Source: Paenibacillus rhizosphaerae (GTDB lineage: Bacteria > Bacillota > Bacilli > Paenibacillales > Paenibacillaceae). Taken from it: DNA of 64,000 nt. Position numbers and translations under genes: made by a program. The stretch lies in assembly GCF_014192015.1 (NCBI RefSeq), contig NZ_JACHXJ010000007.1, positions 248,001 through 312,000 on the forward strand. The letters are read 5' to 3'. Shown piece by piece: positions 9,189 through 17,038 of the stretch. Under the pieces are notes generated by a model, which saw only the letters and a program-made list of their open reading frames with translations, was not told the DNA's origin and did no database searches. How positions within the stretch are numbered: the stretch's first letter is position 1; every line of letters starts with the position of its first letter.

Positions 9189-10037
9189 ATGAAAAAATGG
9201 CTCGTTTCTTTTCTGACTCTTGCCTTGGTTGTCGTGCTCGCCGCTTGCGGCAGTAAGCCGAATAACAGCGGCAGCGAATCTGCGGGAGAATCCGCGGACC
9301 AACCGGCTGCAAGCGAAACGGTTACACTGACGGTTGGCGCAACAGCCAAGCCTCATGCCGAAATTTTGAAGCATATCCAGCCTGCTCTTGAAAAGGAAGG
9401 CGTGAAGCTGGTCATCAAGGAGTTTTCCGATTATGTGCAGCCGAACGTGCAGACGTTCCAGAAACAGCTCGACGCTAACTTCTTCCAGCATCAGCCTTAT
9501 CTCGACAATGAGAACGAACAGCGCAAGATGGACCTCGTTCCGGTTGTAGGCGTACACTTGGAGCCGCTTGGTGCTTATTCCAAGAAGGTGAAGAGCGCTG
9601 ACGAAATTCCGGACGGCGCAACCGTAGGCATTCCGAACGATGCAACAAACGGCGGACGCGCGCTCAGCCTGCTGGCGAAGCAAGGCTTGATTACTTTGAA
9701 GGATCCGAACAAAGTCGAATCCACGGTGAAGGACATTACCGCGAATCCGAAAAACCTGAAAATCAAGGAAGTCGATGCTGCAATGCTGCCGCGTCAGCTG
9801 AGCGAATTCGATCTGGCCGTCATCAACACCAACTACGCGCTGGAAGCCAGCCTTGATCCAACGAAGGACGCGCTCTTCATCGAAGGCAAAGACAGCCCTT
9901 ATGTCAACATTCTGGTGGCCCGTCCGGATAACAAGGACTCCGACGCCATCAAGAAGCTGGCTGCTGCCCTGACTTCCGACGACGTGAAAAAATTCATCGA
10001 AGATACGTACAAAGGTGCCGTGATCCCGGCATTCTAA
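9189..10037 (+). CDS. metQ: Methionine-binding lipoprotein MetQ
   Basis: Substrate-binding lipoprotein of the NlpA/MetQ family, 282 residues. The N-terminus is a lipoprotein signal with lipobox LAAC (Cys20), followed by a Ser/Gly/Glu-rich linker and the mature domain starting with VTLTVGATAKPHAEIL. The start is ATG 9189 with an AGGGGG RBS; the upstream ATG 9165 would place eight residues before the signal peptide and lacks an RBS. Third gene of the operon, about 140 bases after metI; a strong terminator follows. Confidence 0.95.
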   Translation: MKKWLVSFLTLALVVVLAACGSKPNNSGSESAGESADQPAASETVTLTVGATAKPHAEILKHIQPALEKEGVKLVIKEFSDYVQPNVQTFQKQLDANFFQHQPYLDNENEQRKMDLVPVVGVHLEPLGAYSKKVKSADEIPDGATVGIPNDATNGGRALSLLAKQGLITLKDPNKVESTVKDITANPKNLKIKEVDAAMLPRQLSEFDLAVINTNYALEASLDPTKDALFIEGKDSPYVNILVARPDNKDSDAIKKLAAALTSDDVKKFIEDTYKGAVIPAF

Positions 10038-10060
10038 AGCCTGCGCAAGAGCGCAGCACA

Positions 10061-10092
10061 GCCGCAAGGGTTCTTCCCCTGCGGCTTTTTTA
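10061..10092 (+). terminator. metNIQ operon terminator
   Basis: GCCGCA (10061-10066) pairs with TGCGGC (10080-10085), followed by seven T. Confidence 0.75.
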
Positions 10093-10166
10093 TTTGAATA
10101 GCTGCGTCGCCAGACGTTTTTTATTTGTTCCGCTTCTTGGTGGCCCGGCTTGACCGGGCTTCCAAG

Positions 10167-10196
10167 TTGCGGCGGGGCCGTGAAATCTTTTATACT
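10167..10196 (+). promoter_or_regulatory. Probable sigma-A promoter of the SDR gene
   Basis: TTGCGG (10167-10172), 18-bp spacer, TATACT (10191-10196), about 125 bases before the TTG start of the SDR gene. Confidence 0.55.
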
Positions 10197-10321
10197 ATAC
10201 AGGATCGAATGTTCATACGTGCGATTTGTACATGCATACATTTATATTTTAAATAGGAATGATGTGTCATCGAATGGATAAACGGATGGGAAGTTCAGAA
10301 AGCAGGAAGGAGGATGTCATC

Positions 10322-11107
10322 TTGAGAGGAAAGGTTGCCCTGATCACGGGCAGTGCCAAGGGACTAGGCAAAATGACGGCGCTCACGCTGGCACGTTCCG
10401 GCTGCGACGTTGCGCTTAACTATGTCCACAGCCGCCGCGAAGCGGAGGAACTGCGGGCGGTGATCGAGGGATTGGGCGTGCGCAGCATTGCGATTCAAGC
10501 CGATGTCTCTGACACGGGCCAGCTGGAGCATTTGGCCGCTCGCGTCGAATCGGAGCTCGGCAGTCCGGACATCGTCGTGAACAACGCAGGCCCTTTTATC
10601 CGGGAGCGAAAACGGTTTTCCGATTATACCCAGGCGGAAATTTTATCGCTGATCCAAGGCAATCTGGTCGGCACGATGCTGCTGGACCATTTGGTGCTGC
10701 CTGCCATGCGGACTAAGCGCTGGGGAAGGATCATTCACTTCGGCTTCGGCCATGCGGCGGAATCGAGAGCCTGGCCGCACCGGGCGGTGTATGCCGCCGC
10801 AAAGACCGGACTGGTTTCTTTTACAAAGACGCTGGCGGTTGAAGAGGCCCCGTACGGCATTACGGTGAATATGGTATGCCCCGGGGATATCCGCGGGGAC
10901 AACAAAGAGAAGACCATCGCCGAGGTCGCCGGATTGCAGGACGGGGAGACGCCGCGGGGCAGACCCGGCAGCGGCGAGGATATCGCACGCGTGATCGAGT
11001 ACCTGTGCCGCGACGCTTCGGATTTTATCACCGGCAACATTATGGACATCTCCGGCGGGCTGGACCCGATCCGTCCCTGGATTGGTCCGGCTGATCACGG
11101 GATGTGA
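10322..11107 (+). CDS. Short-chain dehydrogenase/reductase, atypical active site
   Basis: Classical SDR fold of 261 residues. It has the NAD(P)-binding TGSAKGLGK near the N-terminus, NNAG after the fourth strand and the catalytic YAAAK. The expected serine 13 residues before the tyrosine is replaced by histidine (IIHFGFGHAAES), so activity may be altered or lost. The start is TTG 10322, eight bases after AAGGAGG; the longer frame from 10259 has no RBS. The closest textbook relatives are FabG-like 3-oxoacyl-ACP reductases, but the substrate is unknown. It stands alone between metNIQ and the convergent yutI-like gene. Confidence 0.8.
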   Translation: MRGKVALITGSAKGLGKMTALTLARSGCDVALNYVHSRREAEELRAVIEGLGVRSIAIQADVSDTGQLEHLAARVESELGSPDIVVNNAGPFIRERKRFSDYTQAEILSLIQGNLVGTMLLDHLVLPAMRTKRWGRIIHFGFGHAAESRAWPHRAVYAAAKTGLVSFTKTLAVEEAPYGITVNMVCPGDIRGDNKEKTIAEVAGLQDGETPRGRPGSGEDIARVIEYLCRDASDFITGNIMDISGGLDPIRPWIGPADHGM

Positions 11108-11132
11108 CTGTCGGCTATAGCGCCCCAGGGCA

Positions 11133-11177
11133 CAAAAAAAGAAGAGACCCGTCTTCGATGAAGTCAGGTCTCTTCTT
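11133..11177 (-). terminator. Terminator of the NfuA-like gene
   Basis: Perfect 11-bp stem (11139-11149 with 11167-11177). The run of seven A at 11133-11139 gives a U tract on the minus strand. It may also stop the convergent SDR transcript. Confidence 0.8.
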
Positions 11178-11191
11178 GCTATTGAATGGGA

Positions 11192-11437
11192 TTAGAATAC
11201 TTGAATAACGTCGTTGATTCCTTCAACTTCCTCGACGAGGGCGCGTTCGATCCCGGCTTTCAATGTAATGGTGGAGCTTGGGCAGCTGCCGCAGGCACCC
11301 ATCAGTTTCAACTTCACGATGCCGTCTTCCACGTCAACCAATTCCACGTCGCCGCCATCGCGTTGAAGGAACGGGCGAAGCTTATCAAGCACTTCCGCTA
11401 CCTCATCATACATGGTGCTCTGTGCGTTTTCGCTCAT
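11192..11437 (-). CDS. NifU C-terminal-domain Fe-S scaffold protein (YutI-like)
   Basis: 81-residue stand-alone Nfu domain that binds an Fe-S cluster through CGSC (Cys49, Cys52 in GACGSCPSS) and hands it to apo-proteins. The ATG at 11437 is chosen because AAAGGAG lies just upstream and gives the length of B. subtilis YutI; the longer frame to 11464 adds nine residues without an RBS. Its neighbours yuzB and yutJ are in the same arrangement region as in Bacillus. Cytoplasmic Fe-S assembly role; the A-type carrier at 14906 is a likely functional partner. Confidence 0.9.
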   Translation of the reverse strand: MSENAQSTMYDEVAEVLDKLRPFLQRDGGDVELVDVEDGIVKLKLMGACGSCPSSTITLKAGIERALVEEVEGINDVIQVF

Positions 11438-11599
11438 TGATTTCAACTCCTTTCCTGTAATCATTATTATATTACAAACCGAGACAAAATAAAATGGCTA
11501 TATATGCTGCACCGGACAAGGCCGTTGATATTATCCGCCTCACCCGGTAAACTAAGATAAGTCCTACCTAAGAATCAATACCTAAAGCAGGTGATATCA

Positions 11600-11854
11600 T
11601 TGAGACCCATCATCGAGTTTTGCACCAACAACATGCACTTCGGAACCGATGAAGTCATGGAGAAGCTGGAGGAGAATCCGGATTACGACGTCATCGAATA
11701 CGGATGCCTGAGCAATTGCGGCCAATGCGCCATGATGCCCTTCGCCATGGTGAATGGTGAGATTATAGATGCTGACAGCGCGGATGAGCTGTATGAGGCC
11801 ATTATGGCCAAAATAAAAGAACTCGAGGCTTGGGACAGCCTCGAGCTGGATTAG
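11600..11854 (+). CDS. yuzB: YuzB family protein (DUF1450)
   Basis: 84-residue member of the YuzB/DUF1450 family, function unknown. A conserved N-terminal RPIIEFC and a cysteine cluster YGCLSNCGQC (about residues 35-44) suggest metal or Fe-S binding, similar in spirit to thioredoxin-like [2Fe-2S] folds. The start is TTG 11600: AGGTGAT lies just upstream, and this start aligns with the MNPMIEFC start of the Bacillus protein. The stop overlaps the stop of the convergent yutJ gene in the four bases TTAG. Confidence 0.85.
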   Translation: MRPIIEFCTNNMHFGTDEVMEKLEENPDYDVIEYGCLSNCGQCAMMPFAMVNGEIIDADSADELYEAIMAKIKELEAWDSLELD

Positions 11855-12912
11855 CCGAAATGGCGTCTGGACTTCCAGAGTACCCCGCTTTTCAACAGGC
11901 GGGGTACTCTTCCTTTTACCGAAGTTTTCCCCATCAGGCCAAAGCCCGCCTTGCTGCCAAGCGATCCCAGGGTTCCACGAAGGTGGATCTTGTGGATCTT
12001 CGGCGTTTCGCCTTTCCAGAGCGCATGGATCACGTCGGCCACTTGTTTGGCCTGAGCTCCTGCCGCTTGGGCGCTGGGAGCGAACGGAATGCTGGCGCAG
12101 TCCCCCACCACATACACTTCCGGGTAATCCGGAATTTGGGAATACGTGTTGACCACGACCCGGCCGCCCGGATCCTTCGGCACGTTCAAATCTTGAACGA
12201 CCTTCACCGGCTGAATGCCGCCCGTCCAAACTGCGGCGTCGGTATAGATCGCTTCATCTCCGTTATAGACGATACCGTCTTCCACCCGGCATACGGATAT
12301 GTGGGAGCGCGTATTCACTTCATGATCCATGAACCACTGCTCCACGTACAAGGATACCGTCTGCGGGAAAGAGGAGAGCACCCGGCTGCCGCGGTCCAGA
12401 ATCGTGATGTTGAGGTCCGGACGGCTCTCCCGCAGTTCCGCGGCCGTTTCAACGCCGCTGAGGCCGCCGCCGATAATATGCACGTTTCCGTACGGCTTGA
12501 CATCGTTCAGGCGCTGATAGGTTTGGCGTGTGCTTGAGAACGTCTGGATGCTGTTCGTGAATTGATCCGCGCCCGGTATGCCGTGATAACGGTCGGTACA
12601 GCCCAGGGCGATCGTCAGGTAATCGTATTCGATCGGGTCGTCGCCTTCAATGTGAACCCGCTTGCCGTCCAGATCGATGGACGTGATCTCGCCGTATTTT
12701 TTCGTGAGCTGGGGATGGTTCGGAAACTGTATACGCAGGTCATAGTCGCTAGCCGTCCCTGCCGCAAGAGCGTAATACTCGGTTTTAATGCCTTGGAAAG
12801 GCATGCGGTCAATCAAAATCAGCTCCATATCTTGGGGGAAGTGGTTGTTCAGGAGACCTTGGATGAGCGCCAGGCCTCCGTAACCTCCACCCAGGATGAC
12901 GAATTTTCTCAT
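11851..12912 (-). CDS. NADH dehydrogenase-like FAD oxidoreductase (YutJ-like)
   Basis: 353-residue pyridine nucleotide-disulfide oxidoreductase of the type II NADH dehydrogenase group. It has the FAD-binding GGGYGGLAL at the N-terminus, a second dinucleotide motif GGGLSGVETAAEL (about 150-162) for NAD(P)H and the FAD-contacting VYVVGDCA (about 270-277). It is shorter than YumB/Ndh at 18462 and lacks an obvious C-terminal membrane anchor, so the electron acceptor may differ from quinone. RBS AAAGGA precedes ATG 12912. Synteny with yuzB supports YutJ. Confidence 0.85.
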   Translation of the reverse strand: MRKFVILGGGYGGLALIQGLLNNHFPQDMELILIDRMPFQGIKTEYYALAAGTASDYDLRIQFPNHPQLTKKYGEITSIDLDGKRVHIEGDDPIEYDYLTIALGCTDRYHGIPGADQFTNSIQTFSSTRQTYQRLNDVKPYGNVHIIGGGLSGVETAAELRESRPDLNITILDRGSRVLSSFPQTVSLYVEQWFMDHEVNTRSHISVCRVEDGIVYNGDEAIYTDAAVWTGGIQPVKVVQDLNVPKDPGGRVVVNTYSQIPDYPEVYVVGDCASIPFAPSAQAAGAQAKQVADVIHALWKGETPKIHKIHLRGTLGSLGSKAGFGLMGKTSVKGRVPRLLKSGVLWKSRRHFG

Positions 12913-12971
12913 ATGTCCGTCTTTCCTTTCTCATACGTCGGCTTTTGAGGAAGGTATAAAATTCCTCTTAT

Positions 12972-14078
12972 TTATTCATAAACTTTTATCTCATTATAAA
13001 ACGTATCGCGTTCCACCGGAATGCGGCCGGCGCCTTTCACAAGCCAGATCAGCTCATCGCGGGTGAGGCCTTCCGGAGTAAGTGCGCCTGCGGCGTGGCT
13101 GATGCGTTCCTTGAGGATGGTACCATGCACGTCGGATGCGCCGAAGCTCAGGGCAACCTGAGTCAGCTGCGGCCCGATATTAATGAAGTAAGCCTTCACG
13201 TGGTCGATGTTATCCAGCATCAGACGGCTGATAGCAATGGTCTTCAGATCCTCGTAGGCCGAGTTGCGGCGCATAATGCCGGCATTCTTGTTTCTTGGCT
13301 GCATGGAAAGAGGAATAAATACCATAAATCCGTTCGTTTCGTCCTGAAGATCGCGAATCTGCATCATGTGGCGAATCCGGTCTTCATGGGACTCGATCGA
13401 TCCGTACAGCATGGTAGTATGCGTCTTCATGCCGAGGTTATGCGCCGTCCGGTGCACCTCTAGGTACTGCTCGACGTTGGCCTTTTCCACACGCATTTTT
13501 TTGCGGTACTGGTCGGACAAAATTTCCGCACCGCCGCCGGTCAGCGATTTCAGTCCCGCTTTTTGCAGCTCCTGCAGCACTTCCTTAATGCTGAGGCCGC
13601 TGATGCGCGTGAAGAAGTCGATTTCGGCCGCCGTATAGGCTTTTAGCGTTACGTCCGGGAAGCGATCGGTCAGCGCCTGCAGGGAATCCACATAGTATTG
13701 GAAAGGCACGTGCGGGTTATGTCCGCCAACGATATGGAATTCCCGGACGCCCGGGTGAATGTGCTGCTCGATGTATTCGATCATTTCGGGACCGGAATAC
13801 GTATAGGAACCTTCATCGCCAAGGTCTTTACGGAAGTTACAGAACGCGCAGTGCGCCTCGCAGACATTGGTAAAATACAGGCTCATGTTTTCGATGAAAT
13901 ATACTTTTTTGCCATTCTTGCGCAGGTTGGCTTCGTTCGCCAGCTGCCCCAGCGTCAGCAGATCATCGGTTTCATACAGAAATACTCCATCTTCAAGGTT
14001 CAGCCGCTCACCGTGGCGGACCTTCTCGATGATTTCCTGCATGCGTTTTTCGGTGTTCGATGTTACAATAGTGGACAT
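12972..14078 (-). CDS. mqnE: Aminofutalosine synthase MqnE
   Basis: Radical SAM enzyme that joins 3-[(1-carboxyvinyl)oxy]benzoate to the adenosyl radical to make aminofutalosine, the committed step of the futalosine menaquinone pathway. The cluster motif CEAHCAFC (Cys73, Cys77, Cys80) binds the 4Fe-4S cluster, followed by the SAM-contacting stretches FHIVGGHNPH and KSLTGGGAEI typical of the MqnE/MqnC/CofH group. ATG 14078 is seven bases after AGGAGG; a further upstream frame to 14285 is not coding. Length 368 fits MqnE. Other mqn genes are not in the window. Confidence 0.92.
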   Translation of the reverse strand: MSTIVTSNTEKRMQEIIEKVRHGERLNLEDGVFLYETDDLLTLGQLANEANLRKNGKKVYFIENMSLYFTNVCEAHCAFCNFRKDLGDEGSYTYSGPEMIEYIEQHIHPGVREFHIVGGHNPHVPFQYYVDSLQALTDRFPDVTLKAYTAAEIDFFTRISGLSIKEVLQELQKAGLKSLTGGGAEILSDQYRKKMRVEKANVEQYLEVHRTAHNLGMKTHTTMLYGSIESHEDRIRHMMQIRDLQDETNGFMVFIPLSMQPRNKNAGIMRRNSAYEDLKTIAISRLMLDNIDHVKAYFINIGPQLTQVALSFGASDVHGTILKERISHAAGALTPEGLTRDELIWLVKGAGRIPVERDTFYNEIKVYE

Positions 14079-14336
14079 TTCCATTCCTCCTGTTCGCATT
14101 TTGGTCGTGCGGAAGACACGCCCTTTGCAGGACGCAAGAGTCAACCCGCAGCGCCTGGAAGGAGTCCGGCGTTCAACCCGTCCAGTCGATTTGCCAATTT
14201 TATCGGTCAGCGTCTTCCATGTACCGCATAGGATATGTATACAGCGGATCATCCAGGCCGCAGGGCCAGACGCTTTGGTAAGCACTCCGGAGAGGCTTTT
14301 GGCCGGTAAAGAAAAAGAAGGGGTCTGCCTTTATTA

Positions 14337-14452
14337 GATTATAGAAATAATATTTTTTCAGCGAAGCTGAATGATTCTATAATCGCAAGAAAAACCTTCG
14401 CTAAGCACGGTCTGTCTTCTGTGAAATTACATCGACAGGCGTTTTTCTTATG
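14337..14452. repeat. Dispersed palindromic repeat, copy A (two stacked hairpins)
   Basis: First hairpin: GATTATAGAA (14337-14346) with TTCTATAATC (14375-14384), enclosing TTCAGC/GCTGAA. Second: AAGAAAAAC (14387-14395) with GTTTTTCTT (14441-14449), enclosing the core CGCTAAGCACGGTCTGTCTT. Related copies lie at 26326-26382 and 35376-35527. Confidence 0.75.
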
Positions 14453-14761
14453 TGAAAAAAGTTACAACCCTGAGTGACAGACCGTTGTCTTTTCCATGAC
14501 AAAATACCGACACTTGCTCCCTCATTACCCACCTATTATAAACCGCCTATCCGGGGTCCGCAATACAGTTATACAGAATCAGCATGCGAAGGGGCGGTAA
14601 TCATACCCTTTTAAACGATCCGCTGAGAGACAAATGAAGGCATAAATCCTCCGGATCACCCCGGATTATCCCTTTTGGAGGCACGAATACGCCGTTCCGT
14701 CAGCCTTTCTGGTACATTATGGGAGCTGGGGCGAAGGGAGCTGATGCGGGCAGAACCTCTC
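14453..14761. other. Non-coding stretch upstream of the Fe-S carrier gene
   Basis: About 310 bases with no convincing gene. A short frame at 14675-14857 has no RBS or recognisable product. Contents seen: end of repeat copy A, then mixed sequence leading into the promoter at 14762. Confidence 0.6.
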
Positions 14762-14790
14762 TTGAGGGTAACAACGTTGTGGAGTATACT
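14762..14790 (+). promoter_or_regulatory. Sigma-A promoter of the Fe-S carrier gene
   Basis: TTGAGG (14762-14767), 17-bp spacer, TATACT (14785-14790). It leaves a roughly 110-base leader before the start at 14906; no known riboswitch was recognised in that leader. Confidence 0.7.
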
Positions 14791-14905
14791 AAAGGTAAGT
14801 GCAATTCACTCACAGAGCGGGACTTTGCTCTGCCGCCTGGTAAGGTGTGCTGCTTAAAGACCTGCAATGAATAAATTCACATCAGTTAACCAAGGAGGGT
14901 GACCT

Positions 14906-15265
14906 ATGATCAACATTAGCGATTCCGCTTCCGATAAGCTGAAAGAAATGCTTGCCGAACAGGAAATTCCGGGGATGTTCCTGCGTCTTGGGGTACAGGC
15001 CGGCGGATGCAGCGGATTTTCTTACGCCATGGGCTTCGACGATGCCGAAACCGAAGATGATGTATATATGGACGTCAACGACCTGAAGGTTGTCGTGGAT
15101 AAAGACAGCCTCCGCCTGATTGACGGGCTGGAAATCGACTTTGAGGAGTCCGGCATGAGCGGCGGATTCACCATGAATAACCCGAACGCTACAGCGACTT
15201 GCGGATGCGGCGCTTCGTTCCGTACAGCGCTGGACGCAGGCAAACCGGCTCCTGAGGAGTGCTAA
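14906..15265 (+). CDS. erpA: A-type iron-sulfur carrier, HesB/IscA/ErpA family
   Basis: 119-residue A-type carrier that receives Fe-S clusters and delivers them to target enzymes. The three family cysteines are present: Cys35 in GGCSGF and Cys99/Cys101 in CGCGASF. A perfect AGGAGG RBS precedes ATG 14906. It corresponds to B. subtilis YutM and lies in the same region as the Nfu protein. Possible clients in this window include MqnE and SdhB (inference). The symbol erpA is used by family; IscA is an equally valid name. Confidence 0.9.
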   Translation: MINISDSASDKLKEMLAEQEIPGMFLRLGVQAGGCSGFSYAMGFDDAETEDDVYMDVNDLKVVVDKDSLRLIDGLEIDFEESGMSGGFTMNNPNATATCGCGASFRTALDAGKPAPEEC

Positions 15266-15289
15266 CCGGTACGCCGCTGGATGAACATG

Positions 15290-15336
15290 ACAAAGGCTCA
15301 CACCTCTTCTTCTAGAAGCAGGGTGTGAGCCTTTGT
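15290..15336. terminator. Bidirectional hairpin between convergent genes
   Basis: Fifteen-base inverted repeat: ACAAAGGCTCACACC (15290-15304) and its complement ending at 15336. It has little T tract on either strand, but its position between two convergent stops makes a terminator role likely. Confidence 0.6.
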
Positions 15337-15339
15337 GCG

Positions 15340-15555
15340 TTAGGAGAGCCCGGGAACGATAAACGTCTTGTTTAGCATCATGATGAGCATGGCCGCCGCC
15401 ACGATAGAAAAGGCAATGCAGCAGGTGCCTAGCCCTTTGCGTCTGTCTTTCAGAAATTTAAAGCCCAAAGCAAAGATTAAAACGGTTGTCACGACCAGAG
15501 CGAGTGACATACCGATCATGCCGACCCAGTATAATACCCCGAAAAATTGAGCCAC
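15340..15555 (-). CDS. Small two-span membrane protein, unknown
   Basis: 71-residue protein with two hydrophobic segments (about 8-32 and 44-63) separated by a basic loop KFLKDRRKG, giving a hairpin in the membrane with the loop probably cytoplasmic. Its GTG start at 15555 has AGGAGG ten bases upstream, good support for translation. I do not recognise the family. A cysteine pair (CC) lies at the start of span two. It converges on the Fe-S carrier gene across a shared hairpin. Confidence 0.65.
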   Translation of the reverse strand: MAQFFGVLYWVGMIGMSLALVVTTVLIFALGFKFLKDRRKGLGTCCIAFSIVAAAMLIMMLNKTFIVPGLS

Positions 15556-15750
15556 AGCTGTTATCCTCCTTCGCAGGATATTCCAATTTTACACACTTCA
15601 TTTTATTATATCCGATTTAGACAGGCACGCCAAGGCTCCGCTATCCCCCGTTTTTTGCGCGTTTATCCTTTTCTATGCACAAACATACAGGAGAGAACCC
15701 GTAGATACGAGTATGTTAATAACATAGGAGCATAGAAAGGAGGCGACAAC

Positions 15751-16413
15751 ATGGGGGGAAGACAGCTGGCAAGCAAATGGCTGAAGACTGAAGCGCTGCT
15801 GACGGATCCGGATGTTGCCCCATATATTCCACAGACCCGGTCCATGAGCCGGGAGAATCTCCAGCAAATGCTGGGGATGTATGACTTTGTCGTCGTTAAA
15901 CCGGTCGTCGGCGGAGGCGGATACGGTGTCATGAAAATATCCCGTACCGGCAGCGGTTATAGTATAACCCGCTTCTCTCAAACCTATTATTTTGACAGCT
16001 TCTCCGGCATGTACAGCGGTTTTCGGAAGCTAAAAGTGAAAAGGACCTATTTAATTCAGCAGGGGATTAAATTGGCCCAGGTCGAAGGGCGTCCCATCGA
16101 TTACCGCGTCAAATACGTCAAAGTGGACAATCGGTGGGTCATTACCGCAATGGTGGGACGGGTTGCACGAAGCGGGCTGTTCGTGACCAATCTGTGCAAA
16201 GGCGGCTATTTGCTGAGAGGCCGCGTTGGCCTGAGCCGTTCCCTGCCGCAGATCTCTTCTAAAGCCAAGCTTAAAGAGATGCGCTCCCTTACCCGGCGCT
16301 GTACGGCAATTCTGGAACGGCGTTTTCCCGGCATCGGCGAGCTCGGTTTCGATTATGGCTTGGACAACAGCGGAAGGATTTGGATTTTTGAAGTCAATAC
16401 GCGCCCTCAATAA
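15751..16413 (+). CDS. YheC/YheD-like ATP-grasp protein, short form
   Basis: 220-residue protein of the YheC/YheD group, ATP-grasp-fold proteins found in spore-forming Bacilli and described as endospore coat-associated. Visible elements are a glycine-rich loop VVGGGGYGVMKI (about 52-63), IDYRVKYVKV (about 112-121) and the terminal metal/ATP motif FEVNTRPQ, which are typical ATP-grasp features. It lacks the N-terminal domain present in the longer paralogue at 60896-62005. Start ATG 15751 has AAAGGAGG. Lies just upstream of sda, but no shared promoter is shown. Substrate unknown. Confidence 0.75.
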   Translation: MGGRQLASKWLKTEALLTDPDVAPYIPQTRSMSRENLQQMLGMYDFVVVKPVVGGGGYGVMKISRTGSGYSITRFSQTYYFDSFSGMYSGFRKLKVKRTYLIQQGIKLAQVEGRPIDYRVKYVKVDNRWVITAMVGRVARSGLFVTNLCKGGYLLRGRVGLSRSLPQISSKAKLKEMRSLTRRCTAILERRFPGIGELGFDYGLDNSGRIWIFEVNTRPQ

Positions 16414-16518
16414 AATAAAACTGGGAACGTTTAGGAGATTATAGGCAGGGTAATATCAATATATAAGACTATGAAAAATGGAAAAAATATTTTTTGCATC
16501 CATCGTATGCACAGCACC

Positions 16519-16618
16519 TGTGTATAACGTTTATCCCCAAAATCCACTGCAATTTTATTGGTATTCCGACACTTGCTAACAAATTATACACAGGATTTCC
16601 ACAACGGGTTGTGGATAA
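16519..16618. promoter_or_regulatory. DnaA-box cluster upstream of sda
   Basis: Three perfect DnaA boxes: TGTGTATAA (16519-16527, minus), TTATACACA (16584-16592, plus) and TGTGGATAA (16610-16618, minus). A near match, TTATCCCCA, is at 16531-16539. The last box ends ten bases before the sda -35. DnaA is known to activate sda in B. subtilis, so this probably couples replication initiation to sda expression. Confidence 0.88.
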
Positions 16619-16627
16619 AGCGAACGC

Positions 16628-16656
16628 TTGTTCTCTTATGCGATGTCTGATATGAT
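16628..16656 (+). promoter_or_regulatory. Sigma-A promoter of sda
   Basis: TTGTTC (16628-16633), 17-bp spacer, TATGAT (16651-16656), directly downstream of the DnaA boxes. Confidence 0.75.
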
Positions 16657-16692
16657 AGTTTTGAGGAAAATTAAGGAAAGGATGTGAAGATA

Positions 16693-16836
16693 ATGGCTAT
16701 GTTGTCGGATGAATTGCTGCTTGATTCTTATCATATGGCCGTGGAACTCATGCTTGATCATGATTTCATCGCTTTACTCCTGGCCGAGATCCACAAGAGG
16801 AATCTAGAGACTTCATCAGAGAGTTTAGTTCATTAG
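16693..16836 (+). CDS. sda: Sporulation histidine kinase inhibitor Sda
   Basis: 47-residue protein that in B. subtilis forms a helical hairpin binding the DHp domain of KinA/KinB and blocks entry into sporulation when replication is active or damaged. The sequence LSDELLLDSYHMAVELMLDH followed by DFIALLLAEIHKRNL matches the Sda pattern LSDELLIESY...DFIELIENEI. ATG 16693 or the in-frame ATG 16699 may be used; AAGGAAAGG lies upstream. The DnaA boxes in front strongly support the assignment. A rho-independent terminator lies at 16959-17014. Confidence 0.93.
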   Translation: MAMLSDELLLDSYHMAVELMLDHDFIALLLAEIHKRNLETSSESLVH

Positions 16837-16958
16837 GACACATCCCGGTACACATCCACAAATGCTGTTGTATTAAGAGCCGCATATGACGTGGAAGTTA
16901 TGGAAGGTGTGGAGGTGTAACATCTATTTTCCAGATTGGCAGCATCGCAACAAAATGA

Positions 16959-17014
16959 GGGTATCCTGTCTGAATCATGATTTCATGACCATCAGATCAG
17001 GATACCCTTTTTTT
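16959..17014 (+). terminator. Terminator downstream of sda
   Basis: GGGTATCCTG (16959-16968) pairs with CAGGATACCC (16998-17007), followed by eight T. It also lies just beyond the end of the convergent yumC gene. Confidence 0.85.
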
Positions 17015-17038
17015 GTGACCCAATTGCGTTTATTCGGG

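Noticed and set aside
14790..14905. Possible T-box or riboswitch in the Fe-S carrier leader
   Set aside because: No AGGGTGG T-box sequence or known aptamer core was found; the leader is unassigned.
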